From the NCBI GenBank assembly GCA_037349105.1, contig JAYJMM010000114.1, positions 2,542,001 through 2,606,000 on the forward strand: a DNA stretch of 64,000 bases, read 5' to 3'. Position 1 is the stretch's first letter; each line of letters begins with the position of its first letter. The stretch is from Limnomonas spitsbergensis. Lineage: Eukaryota; Chlorophyta; Chlorophyceae; Chlamydomonadales. Below the pieces are notes generated by a model. The model had not been told where the DNA came from and searched no databases. It saw nothing but the letters and a program-made list of their open reading frames with translations. The translations under genes were made by a program, and so were the position numbers. Below are positions 10,833 through 20,522 of this stretch, piece by piece.

Positions 10833-13800
10833 TCAATGGTGAGAGGTGAAGGAGGGTGGAGTTGGTACGACCATCCTCCCGGCACCCTGTTGCCCGCAGA
10901 CCGCAGCCTCATCGCGCTCTCTCCACACTCCAGGCATTAAGGACTTGAGAGCATCCACCGCATCTCCGCAGACACCCCAGTTGATGAAATCTGGGGGCAC
11001 CCAAGGATGAGTGACATGGCTTTCGAACCTCTTGTTGGGGACACGGATTCTCACGGATGCACGGGTAGGGCGCTGATCATCAGGTTGCGCCTCCTCAGCG
11101 ATTTCCCCCTTGCTGACAACTGCGCCGGTCCCGACAAGCTCAATCGCATTGCTTCCGGCACCGCCTGCGGCGGTCCCGGCAAGACAATCTGCGTCATCTT
11201 CCCTGTCTTCAGCGGGTCCTTCTCCTTCATCCTCAACAAGGCCACCGCCATTGGCGGCTCCCATCACCCTTCCCGCCTTCTTTTGCTTAGCAGGCCGCAG
11301 CTGGTAACCTGTCACGGCGGCCGCTGGTTCCTCCAGTTCCGCCGCAACATCACGTCTTGCAGCACCAGTAGCGTCAGCTCCAGCAGTCCTACATTGCTTA
11401 CAAATCCAGTAACCAGCAGGGACAGTAGTAAGCCGTGGTACCAAACAATACGTGTGAGTGCCTCGACCACAACTGCCACACAGAATCATTTTCTTAGCGT
11501 TATCAGGCAGCAGACATCTCTGGCAAGGGAAGTCTGGTGCTGGCTTTTGCCATCTTTTGGATGGGGGTAAGAGTCCCTCTATGGGCAGATGACATGGTGC
11601 GCAGTTAATAGCGTTCTCAGCCACAGTCACCCCATTGCGACCAACCAGGATAATGACTCCACTTGGCCGTACATCAAACACCCGAAGCACGTAAGGTCTT
11701 GCAATGGAGTGCAGCCGGTTCTCATCCCGCACATACACAAACTGCCCCTCAGTATACTTAGCTATTGATGGGAGGTAACCTCCACTACGAAGCCTTGCGT
11801 AACGCAGAGTATCTCGCTGTTGAGCAACCAGAAGATTCTGGCCGACCATCACGCAGTTCTTGGCTAGCAATTCAGAACGGGACAGTACAAGTTCAGCAGC
11901 AGAATCCACATCCAGGTAATCCACTGTCTGATCCCCATTCAACCTTTCCATGATAGCGGGAGGGATGACTGGTTCACAGGAAAACAGCAGCTGGTAGGGA
12001 CTCATCAAGGTGCTAGCATGCTTAGTGACTCGGTACCCGAGTGCTATCCAGGGTAAATACATGTCCCATTCTCGAGGCTCTCTTGAAACGTGCAAGTGCC
12101 TTGATAATGCAGTTTTTACTGTCTTCACCAGCCTTTCCGCTTGCCCATTGGCTTGGGGATGGAAAGAACTGGTGACTCTATGATCAATCATGGCACGGAC
12201 AAGCAGCGAGTCCATTTCACCTTGAAACTCCCCACCACCGTCTGTGACAACTTCAGCGCATGCCCCAAATCGTGCCAATATGCCGTGCATGAAATGGTAA
12301 GCTACTTCATTAGATGATTTAGCAGTCATAGGAAATACCTCAACCCATTTAGAGTAGCTTTCTACAGCTACCATAACATAGGTGTGGCCACGTTTAGAAG
12401 CCGTATAAGGACCAGAAAGATCCAGGTGCCAGCGGTACATAAGTCCTCTGATGGGTAAGGGATGCATAACAGGCTGCATAGCATTAAACGATACTTTAGT
12501 GTAATCACAGGCCTCGCAGCACTGGACCACTCTTTTGCAGTCGTTATATAAACCAACCCACCAGTGAGTCATCATGACAAGCCCCGTCGTGCGGCGCCTG
12601 CCATAATGACCATTTTCTACATGCATTTTGTGAACGAGTGCCAACCGGTCACCAGGGGGTGGTACCACCTTGGTTGTACCGCCTGGCATTCGTCGATATA
12701 GAATATTCTTTTCAGAAGACCAGAGATAGAGCGCAGCTCGTCGTTGAAGACGCTTGCGTTCTACAGGGGTCAGCATGGGCAACATTGTGTCAGTGGTACG
12801 CCTCAAATATTGCATAGCATTATTATCCAACCAGATATCTGCGAAGGAGCGAGACTCTTCCTCACGGGTCATGGGCTGCTCTATCAACTCAGCCGCTAAG
12901 GACTGAGCTGCATGTAAGATCAGGAGATCTCCATCAGCAAACAAATGATTAAGCTGCTGAGATATCTGATCACCATCCCCCCCCAGCTCCAGTCCTGAAG
13001 TGGCAAAGGAATGTGGGAGAAAATAATTGAAGGCAGAAAAAAGTTCCTGCGAAGGCGGAACCGCTGCAAAGCGGACTGCGAGGCCAACAGCAATCAGGTG
13101 ACTGACAGCATTAGCATAAAAGGCTCCTCCTACGATCCTGTGACGCAAAGAGAAGATAAGATCTTTTTCAGCAGTACAGTCAGCAGCATAACCCAGAGCA
13201 CGTTCACGCTCATGTATGGTGAGAGAGTGTCCAGTGACAACTCCTGTCTGATCTGTTTCCAAAACAAGTCCAGGTTCATATTCAGGGTAGGGACGGAACA
13301 CGTAAGAGTCAAGTCTTGCAACCATCGTAGGAAAAACCCGGAGGGGTTCATTCAAGATGTTGGCTGGATGATATGGGTACCTGTTAACTTTGAAACGGGT
13401 ACGGGGTTCTCTACCATGATCCAGTATGTCAGTCAGGCGCAATGTATCATCACGTACAAAGGACATTATCACCATCTGCAGAGAAGTGGGGGAACATATA
13501 TTCTGCCAATAATTACGCAGACGGTGGGCATAGCTGCCAACAACAACTGCGTCAAAGCAAACTGGATGTCCCAGCCTCTCCGTAAGCTCCTGGAACCCTT
13601 CTCGCATGGCCTGCGATTGGGCAATAGCAAATTGTACAGCGACATTTTTAATGAAGTACATGGGTGGGCGTCTACCCTGTTGCATGTGCTGGAGAGATCC
13701 AAGCACCTTAATAAGAGGGAAGAAAGTAGAACTCTTCTCTCCTTGCAGTCCCGTACGTTTCCCTGCAGAAGACAGGTTAGTGCACATAAATCCTGTTGTT

Positions 13801-14231
13801 AGCATCCATTGGGTACCATCAAGGCATCCAATGTCAATGAGATGTCTTTCATTAATATCGTAGACATCCTGCGGCAGCCGGTTGAATGTGTTAGCAATAG
13901 CGTCATGGCTCAGAAGATTGGGATATTCCTCCATGAGTAACTTAAGTCTGTGCTTAGCACAGGCCCTCGCACCATTATCAATGTCGGCATAGTAATAGTG
14001 GTTAATGCGGATACCATTTCTTAGCATGCATTCCAATCCACCGCACATGCCACCAAAAAGCTCAATCAAGGAAACACCTTTTTGCACAGCAGTAAGGATG
14101 CTGGTTTGGGAACAAGCGTAGAATTTATTGACTGAATCCCTTGTCCCACTGGATTGCCCTCCTGAGAATGCTCTTGCACCTGCAGTGAGGTATAGTGAAA
14201 AGGAGGCAATTCCTGCAGATGCTGGCGACAT
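10833..14231 (-). CDS. DNMT3-like methyltransferase, Gypsy-type integrase and PHD finger in one ORF
   Basis: 1132 residues. Residues about 50-385 (13077-14084) are a C5-cytosine methyltransferase: motif I SLIELFGGMCGGLE, motif IV TTGFMCTNLSSAGKRTG with Cys150, motif VI position FIKNV, motif VIII SYAHRLRNYW, and a C-terminal RHRIVGGAFYANAV. AHR.R..W is DNMT3-like. Residues about 534-760 (11952-12632) are an integrase: H2C2 zinc finger (His537, His542, Cys572, Cys575) and a DDE core at Asp604 (HLDLSGP), Asp664 (VVTDGGGEF) and Glu699 (NGQAER), followed by a GPY/F-like segment near 840-880. Residues 903-947 (11391-11525) are a canonical C4HC3 PHD finger (C903, C906, C918, C921, H926, C929, C944, C947; Trp942). 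An acidic tail follows. Known: the integrase inserts element DNA and PHD fingers read histone tails. Inferred: methylation activity, since two catalytic motifs deviate, and PHD-guided targeting. Confidence 0.9.
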   Translation of the reverse strand: MSPASAGIASFSLYLTAGARAFSGGQSSGTRDSVNKFYACSQTSILTAVQKGVSLIELFGGMCGGLECMLRNGIRINHYYYADIDNGARACAKHRLKLLMEEYPNLLSHDAIANTFNRLPQDVYDINERHLIDIGCLDGTQWMLTTGFMCTNLSSAGKRTGLQGEKSSTFFPLIKVLGSLQHMQQGRRPPMYFIKNVAVQFAIAQSQAMREGFQELTERLGHPVCFDAVVVGSYAHRLRNYWQNICSPTSLQMVIMSFVRDDTLRLTDILDHGREPRTRFKVNRYPYHPANILNEPLRVFPTMVARLDSYVFRPYPEYEPGLVLETDQTGVVTGHSLTIHERERALGYAADCTAEKDLIFSLRHRIVGGAFYANAVSHLIAVGLAVRFAAVPPSQELFSAFNYFLPHSFATSGLELGGDGDQISQQLNHLFADGDLLILHAAQSLAAELIEQPMTREEESRSFADIWLDNNAMQYLRRTTDTMLPMLTPVERKRLQRRAALYLWSSEKNILYRRMPGGTTKVVPPPGDRLALVHKMHVENGHYGRRRTTGLVMMTHWWVGLYNDCKRVVQCCEACDYTKVSFNAMQPVMHPLPIRGLMYRWHLDLSGPYTASKRGHTYVMVAVESYSKWVEVFPMTAKSSNEVAYHFMHGILARFGACAEVVTDGGGEFQGEMDSLLVRAMIDHRVTSSFHPQANGQAERLVKTVKTALSRHLHVSREPREWDMYLPWIALGYRVTKHASTLMSPYQLLFSCEPVIPPAIMERLNGDQTVDYLDVDSAAELVLSRSELLAKNCVMVGQNLLVAQQRDTLRYARLRSGGYLPSIAKYTEGQFVYVRDENRLHSIARPYVLRVFDVRPSGVIILVGRNGVTVAENAINCAPCHLPIEGLLPPSKRWQKPAPDFPCQRCLLPDNAKKMILCGSCGRGTHTYCLVPRLTTVPAGYWICKQCRTAGADATGAARRDVAAELEEPAAAVTGYQLRPAKQKKAGRVMGAANGGGLVEDEGEGPAEDREDDADCLAGTAAGGAGSNAIELVGTGAVVSKGEIAEEAQPDDQRPTRASVRIRVPNKRFESHVTHPWVPPDFINWGVCGDAVDALKSLMPGVWRERDEAAVCGQQGAGRMVVPTPPSFTSHH

Positions 14232-16700
14232 TCTTCAACCTGCGAAGAAGCTGTTCCTCTTAAGGCTTTCTGTTTCTGAGACAGAGAATCCATCTGCGGC
14301 ACATGAATACGGGTGGAGAATGAAGCAATGCCATTAATCTCAAAATCAAAAGCAGCTGCAGTATCAAATGCATTGAAACAATTTATTTCATCCATGTCAT
14401 CAGGATGCACGAAAGCAGTAGCTAATGAATTAATTCTGGTTCGTAACCTTAGATGGACCGAACGTGGGGGAGGGCCAATAGGCACGAGTCCTAGGCAGTC
14501 CTGGCCACTCGGTTGGTGAAGGAAAAGATACTTCAGCATCCTCAGAAATCATTTGTAATCCAGGAACAGCTTGCTCCTTATCAGGAGCTGGATCAGGATC
14601 AATTGCAGGGCCAAAGGGTTCTATGGCAAATCCCCACGGGACTGCACTCTGGGGAGTCCTTGACAAACACACAGCCATGAGGGAATACGCTCGTTTAGAG
14701 CTATTAGCAGGCAGGTCAGTGTTTACACCTGATCCACAGAACGCAGAATTCAAGATATGCATTTAAGTGACTGCAATTTAAAAAGTTGCAGTTTATAACA
14801 TGCAATTTTAAGATCTGCAGCATTAGCTCTGCATGTTTTAGGATCTGCATTTCTAGATCTACAGGTTGTACATCTGCAGATGACGAGCTGCAAGCAGTCG
14901 ATCTGCGTGTTTTAGGATCTACAGTTTCAGGATCTGCTGATTGCACAAATGCAGCAAAAGTGATATCAAGCTGAAACTGAAATCCCACTACTTGCGTTGT
15001 AAGAAACGCTGCAACATCTGCAATTGTGCACAATGGCAGTACAAGGCATGCAATCACGATATTTAAATCAAGGGGTGCCGGACAAAGGCTTGGTACTGAG
15101 CCTCTCGGGTGAAATGGGAGAGGTATAGATAAAACCTAGGACACACCCATCAGGGTTTTAGTGAGCTTAAGGGTGCACATAGAAAATCAACCAAGACAGG
15201 CAGACTATCGTCTACGGGTTGAGTCAGTTAGGCCAACTGTTCGGGTACATAGCCCCATCAGGTTAAAGGGGTGATAGGGACATGCACGCAGCCAAGGTAA
15301 AAGAAGACAAGCAGAACTGTTGTTCTCTTGGCTATGTTACCAGGCAGATGACGACTAGTAGATGTCCCTCCAACGTTGCCCTTACGAGCGGCGCCAGCAC
15401 AGACACCCTCTTTGAAGTCATGGTCTTCATGTACATCAGTGACGACGCTAGCGGCAGCTCCAGCGGCAGCGCTGATGGTGGCGCTGGCCGCTTTTAGAAG
15501 CTGTTGCCACCGTAGGCAACTGAAGCATTCGCGGCTCCGGCAGCGGCAGCTTTGGCCCTTGGGCCTTTCCACACGTGGCTGTCCAGATCCTGGTTTAAGT
15601 CTTCGTGGCCGGCTGCCCGGCGATTGGCTTTCCGCTGATTCCTCAGCTGTTTGCGTGCCTTGCGCTGCTCCCGCTCCTCTTCGCTGAGCGGTGGCTTGGG
15701 CGCCCTCACTAGAGGAGGTGCCTCGTCACCACCGGACGTCCGGGCCCCATGCCTGCCCTGAGGCATATGCACTGGCCCTTCAGTCAGGCTCCTTCGGCCG
15801 GCCGGGTTTTCACCTCTGCCGTCGTTGGAGCCTTAGGCGCCGCCAGTTGTCTTACGCCTAATTAAAGACACGGCTTGACGGCGCCCATCTTGCATCCTGC
15901 CCGCAACCGCTTGTCTTCTCATGATTGGATGATTGGCGGCGGCTCTCTTGCTGCCGCATGATGGCTGTGGTGGTGGCTCAGAGTGACGAAGTCCTTGAGG
16001 CCATCCATGGCATTTCCGCCAGCTTCAGCGGGAACCGCCTGTCATATGCAGCAGTTCAACACAAATTAAGCCACTATGCGGCTGAACTCATGACAGCCCA
16101 TCTCCCCCCCCCAACCTGAGGCAAAACCAGGGGTCGAAGGTTGAGAAGGGGCTGTCTAAATTCTGGGATAGAGACCAGGGGAATAAAAAAAATCCAATGA
16201 AGGCGCCTTATAGGCGAAGGCCAGCTGACAGCTACGTGTTGCATGTGTGTACTGGCAGATGTGTACTGCAGAAATGTACATCAGACATATACAACAGATA
16301 TGCACTACAGAAATGTACTGGCTAGCTTAAACAGCAGATGTGTGTTGCATGAACACCATGCACGAGGTACAGCTGTTGTACTGCATGTGTAACATGTCTA
16401 CCGTACGGTATGAATATCAATAGTGGCCACGTACAACATGCAAGTCCTGTCAGGCATGTACAGCAGTGTACTGCATGATTTGTATTGGCAGATGTACAAC
16501 ACAGCAATCAGTTGATGCACGATCGGATAGATGCATTCATCAAGCTCAGGGTGGAATCACGAAAGTAAATTGCAATGAACCATTTTGTCCATTCAGTATT
16601 GGATTGAGGTCAAAGCGAAGTGTCCCTCAAGACAGCCATGACCGAACCCACATACCTTGAGGTGATCATCAAGGCTTCCATCAAAACAAGTAAAGAACTT
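14232..16700 (-). other. Element internal region between the two large ORFs
   Basis: A 157-codon minus-strand frame (14066-14539) overlaps the methyltransferase ORF start in another frame and may be an upstream extension or remnant. A 92-codon frame (15494-15772) is Arg/Lys/Ala-rich. Repeated ATCTGCA / GATCTACAG motifs lie at about 14800-14950, and repeated GCAGATGTGTACTG-like motifs at about 16230-16500. No YxDD reverse-transcriptase or RNase H signature is seen. Confidence 0.55.
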
Positions 16701-19079
16701 TTACCGGAGGTTCATGTTACTCCGGTCTGTCTTGGTCAGGCTGGCCTGCCCGTCAAGCTGGCCGCGAGCACCTTGGGTCGGGGCACACAATGGGGAACGC
16801 TGCTTGCAGCTGTCAGTCAGCATGGGCAGGGCAGAGCATGGGATGGTCTGGCCTCGGTCACTAGCGGCCTGACCAGTGTCAGCCCACATCTGCCGAATCT
16901 CCCACTCCCCAATCACATGAGTTTGCACAAAATGGTGTGCATCAGACACAGCCTGATCCTCCAACTCAATTGGCTTGGGTGGGTCCTTGTTGAGGGGGCC
17001 CATCTCTAAAACAATCTCATTCTGCTCTGGACCATGACTCTCAAAGAGCGGGTCTCGTCTCCGGAACCTTGGCTCAGCTGCCAAAGATCTTGTGGGGGTC
17101 CCCCCCCCAGTTGTGATTGATACCTCACCTTGTGTGCGTGAGCCACGCTGCCTTGTAACTAAATCTAGGGTGACCTCCTGGTGCCCTCGTGATTCTCGGA
17201 ACAGCTCAGTGCTTACCTGGATTCTGTCAGTGGAGGTTCCAAAATCGGCTTTTGAGGATTGCACACTACCAACCGAGTCGTGCTGATAGGAACCTCGGTT
17301 ATGAGTCTGACTTACATCGGTGGTGCTGCCCATGACCACTTCAAACATTCCCTTCACCCTCTTTGTCAGAAATGACCAGATGTTAGGGGACTCGCCGTCG
17401 GGGATGGAGGCCGGGTAACATGACTTACCAGCTCCGGATCCACTCTCCGGACCCTCGAACCTTTGGTCGAAGGAGTATTCCTGCATGGGCACCGCCTCCG
17501 GGAAGCACACATGCTCTAGGGGCAGTGGCAACAATGACTGCCGGGATCCCATGTGAGTTTTAGGAATCGTCCCCAGAAACTGACCCAAGGTCGACAACAA
17601 GGACTCTTTACCTGGCGAGGTGCTCATGAACTGACTGGCCGCATGGCTCATTTCAGACACCGGACTGGATGGCATGATCGACTCACATGCGTAAGAGACT
17701 GGAAGTATAGTGTGGTCCTCTACATGCCCGTCCTCGGTCTCCTCATGCAACATGGATGCGGAGGGCATGCTTGCAATACTCTGCATGAGTTGTTCACCTT
17801 CATGTAGCCTTGCATGGGCTTGCATGGGACGCTCACTCGTTGTCTCCTCGTGCGACATGGAAGCAGAGGACAAGTGCACATGGCACTGCATAGGCTGCGC
17901 ACCTTCTGGCAGACTTGCATGGCTCTGCATGGGCTGCTCACCTTCATTGCTCACTGTGGTATGGAATGACTGCGACACAGCAGGCCATGTGGAGCGATTA
18001 CCTTGTGTATGGGGCTCTTCGTCACTGACTTCTTCACTCGTGCTTCCCCCAGACCCATCACCTTCCGGTTCTTCCGACACAAACGCCAGACCTTGCATCC
18101 GAGGCACTGCGTCCTCGTACCGTCCAGACTGTGGGTCGACAGGTGAGGTGTGCATCTGTCCAGCCGACCTTGCAGGGACTTGCGACGGCGGCGGCGGTGG
18201 TGGCGGTGGCGGATGTGATGATCCAGATTCCACACCATGACCTTCTCTCCTCACAGATGCACCCTGAACAGGCGCAGCATTGGAGGGAGGGACAGAGGCG
18301 GCAGCAGCAACAGGCACGAATACTGGGATGTCCGCAACATGCACATGCACTGGTGCATTCTGCGCCATGGGCTCGTGCACCGCAAAAGGCATTGACACGT
18401 GCACAGCAGGGGACAGTTCAGATGCTCTCTGGGGCGCGGCTACTGATGTAGCAGACCCAGACTGAGACCCACCACCGTCATCAGTCACAACACTCTGTTC
18501 TGCAAGCCGGGTAACCTGCGTCATCTTAGACGGCGTCCCAGTGAAAGCATACTTGCGACTCTCCTTCTTGAGGTACATATACACAGGATTGTCATATGGC
18601 ATTGACACCTCTTTCCCTGTTTCCACGTCTATGAACTTCCTTGGAACTTGGGCAGGTGACGCAATCAGGGCTTCTTTAATAGCTTCGTTCCTCTCATCTT
18701 CCATAGGAGGAATTGTATTTGCCGCCTCGTCAAATTCCTCAAGGCTGCATGCATCTTGTTTGCTTTCCAAACCTGACATCGCCTGATCAAGCATCTCTTG
18801 CTTGAGTTTTAGCTTCTCCATGCATACTCTACTTTGTGGTCCAGCCCTATCATACATCTGTTGCCACATAGACTTCGGTTGCACAAGCGAAACTAGAGGA
18901 TCAGACGAGGTTCCAGCAACTGAGGCTCCAACTGGCGCACCCTTTGCTGCTAGAGCACCCCTTGTGTTCTTAGCAACACTATCCTTCTCAATCTCTGGAG
19001 CGACTTTGGGCGCTTCTACAGCCCCTAGCCCGCTCATCTTCACCGTTTTATCGATCTTGGAACGAACGATTTCGGCCAC
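16701..19079 (-). CDS. Unrecognised 792-residue protein in the Gag position
   Basis: First ORF after the right LTR. The N-terminal 180 residues look ordered, with charged helices such as MEKLKLKQEMLDQAMSG and the segment SMPYDNPVYMYLKKESRKYA. The middle is low complexity: a run of nine prolines near residue 300, an acidic Ser/Glu stretch and three imperfect repeats around EGEQxMQSxAS. The C-terminal part contains TRQRGSRTQG and RFRRRDPLF, which are basic and could bind nucleic acid. I see no CCHC knuckle, protease DTG or polymerase motif. Position suggests Gag; the sequence alone does not prove it. Confidence 0.6.
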   Translation of the reverse strand: MAEIVRSKIDKTVKMSGLGAVEAPKVAPEIEKDSVAKNTRGALAAKGAPVGASVAGTSSDPLVSLVQPKSMWQQMYDRAGPQSRVCMEKLKLKQEMLDQAMSGLESKQDACSLEEFDEAANTIPPMEDERNEAIKEALIASPAQVPRKFIDVETGKEVSMPYDNPVYMYLKKESRKYAFTGTPSKMTQVTRLAEQSVVTDDGGGSQSGSATSVAAPQRASELSPAVHVSMPFAVHEPMAQNAPVHVHVADIPVFVPVAAAASVPPSNAAPVQGASVRREGHGVESGSSHPPPPPPPPPSQVPARSAGQMHTSPVDPQSGRYEDAVPRMQGLAFVSEEPEGDGSGGSTSEEVSDEEPHTQGNRSTWPAVSQSFHTTVSNEGEQPMQSHASLPEGAQPMQCHVHLSSASMSHEETTSERPMQAHARLHEGEQLMQSIASMPSASMLHEETEDGHVEDHTILPVSYACESIMPSSPVSEMSHAASQFMSTSPGKESLLSTLGQFLGTIPKTHMGSRQSLLPLPLEHVCFPEAVPMQEYSFDQRFEGPESGSGAGKSCYPASIPDGESPNIWSFLTKRVKGMFEVVMGSTTDVSQTHNRGSYQHDSVGSVQSSKADFGTSTDRIQVSTELFRESRGHQEVTLDLVTRQRGSRTQGEVSITTGGGTPTRSLAAEPRFRRRDPLFESHGPEQNEIVLEMGPLNKDPPKPIELEDQAVSDAHHFVQTHVIGEWEIRQMWADTGQAASDRGQTIPCSALPMLTDSCKQRSPLCAPTQGARGQLDGQASLTKTDRSNMNLR

Positions 19080-19119
19080 AGACGATTAGAGGTGATCCTA
19101 ATCGGACTTTTTCTTTCTT

Positions 19120-19846
19120 AAACAAGTACTAATAAACTCTTACAGAGCTTATAGTAAGAGCTTCTCGATCCACTGCTGTAACTCAGTGAAATCAGCTCGA
19201 TAACAGGTGATAGCTCTTGCTACTTCACCTGGACTTCTTCGATACTGTTGACAAGATCTCGTAAAGCCTCGACACTTGAGGTACTTATGGGGTTCTTGGG
19301 ACGATCTTGGGCGATTGTGGCCGTTGATCTGTGTGATGAGTCGCTTGCTTGGCGACTTCTGATGAGTGAAGATATCTCTGATGAATCAGATGGTCGACTT
19401 GGAGCCAAAGGAAAGGCTGTAGATTGGAGGTGTGATGGTGGGTTGGTGGTAATATCCAGCTGTAGACTGGAGATATGCCTTGTTAAGAGGCAGGAATAAC
19501 GCTAATTGCTGCAGATGGTCGACTGTTGGCCTAGATGCTCTGCCAGCTTCGTATCAGGAGACTTGTTGATTGCTTATAGAGTCGCTGGTGGCCTAGTTGC
19601 TCTGCCAGTTTCCCCTTAGTAAGACTTGGATTGACGATTAACTTGCAGATTGATAATCAGGAACAATAGCTAGAAACGTTAGGTATCTATTGTAGGCCGT
19701 GAGATCAAAGTAAGAAAGAAAAAGTAAAGGACCCAGTTCGGGATTCCTATAAGACGGCAAACACACTTGTTCATGTTCACACATAACTTCCAACCGAAAA
19801 AGCAGTTGGCGCAGTCAAACGCACGGTGCAGTCATACGTCGTGACA
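19120..19846 (-). repeat. Right (5') long terminal repeat, 727 bp
   Basis: It matches 8712-9438 with the same length and no differences that I noticed. It ends CGTGACA on the plus strand. It lacks the outer 74 bases present in the left LTR, so its inner edge (AAACAAGTACT) meets the leader directly. Confidence 0.85.
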
Positions 19847-19850
19847 ACAG
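19847..19850. repeat. Target-site duplication, right copy (ACAG)
   Basis: Matches 8634-8637. Removing the element and one copy restores a continuous reading frame across the insertion point. Confidence 0.8.
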
Positions 19851-20110
19851 GAGGAACTGAGGAAGGACCCACTGCCATCTCTGCCACCATGGCTTGGGTA
19901 CCTCCAGTATCGTATTTGAAGCGAAAGAAACGAGAGAAGAATTGTCGATGAATATGACGAGCAGGTTGAGCTTATCTCTGCTTAACTGGGGGTTAGATTG
20001 GATTACGCTGTATTTGTCAAGCAGGGCCTCAGGAAAGAAAGAAAGAAAACGCCTGAGCGTGGCTTGTGGAATACGGGATTTTAAATGCCGGGAACCCTAC
20101 GGGAAGTATG
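19851..20110 (+). pseudogene. Decayed coding sequence, right part
   Basis: This continues the frame interrupted at 8637. It contains EELRKDPLPSLPPWLGYLQ, then a TGA, then RRIVDEYDEQVELISA, a TAA, RLDYAVFVKQGLRKE and a further TAA. No family is recognised. Confidence 0.45.
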
Positions 20111-20229
20111 CAACAGGGGGGGGGGGTATGCAAGTTCATAAATTGGTAGTCTGAATTAGCTCCGAATTATGTACGGCACCCTGTCTGTCCACCTTCGACA
20201 GGTAACAGGCTTTGGCGCGACGTCATGAA

Positions 20230-20522
20230 ATGAGAATTAATATACAATACATCCGATTGTTAACCTGAAATAATTGACCATGTCCACTTCATCCAGAACC
20301 ACGATGGCCACAGTGACTTGCTCGTCACTTTCTCCTTGAACTCCGCCGTAGAAGCGGTGTGACTGTGTCACGCCGCTCCTCTAATTTTTGAACGCACCAA
20401 CGCCCGGCATGTCGTCGCAAGTGGTGATGACGAACAAGGGTCCCGCGCCGAGGAGCGGGAGGAGCCGCGCGTCCAGGGTGAGACCATAGGCAGGCACTTT
20501 GATGGAATCACTTTCCTGTCCC
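20230..20522 (-). pseudogene. Possible minus-strand coding remnant
   Basis: On the minus strand one frame reads SIKVPAYGLTLDARLLPLLG and GPLFVITTCDDMPGVGAFKN, then TAG at 20381-20383. In the same frame after the stop it reads HRFYGGVQGESDEQ and VTVAIVVLDEVDMVNYF. The composition is protein-like, but I recognise no family. A minus-strand AAG near 20522 could be a 3' splice site. It could be a dead gene exon or an old element. Confidence 0.3.

Larger units (their letters stand above)
8638..19846 (-). mobile_element. LTR-type element encoding DNMT-integrase-PHD protein, no visible reverse transcriptase
   Basis: The element is 11,209 bp, flanked by ACAG duplications, with TG...CA ends and long direct repeats at both ends (8712-9438 and 19120-19846 are 727 bp each and appear identical). 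Transcription is leftward: right repeat, a 792-residue ORF in the Gag position, a 2.5-kb stretch of small ORFs, the 1132-residue DNMT-integrase-PHD ORF, then the left repeat. A run of eight Gs on the minus strand next to the left repeat (9504-9511) could be a polypurine tract. I see no reverse transcriptase, RNase H or protease motif on either strand, and no TGG-type primer-binding site beside the right repeat. The intact ORFs and identical repeats point to recent insertion. It may rely on enzymes from a partner element, or the polymerase part may have been lost. Confidence 0.85.

Noticed and set aside
8638..19846. Ginger-type DNA transposon (TGT ends, 4-bp duplication, Gypsy-like integrase, no RT)
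   Set aside because: The ends are 727-bp direct repeats, not inverted repeats, which fits an LTR element better. Kept as a minor alternative in the findings.
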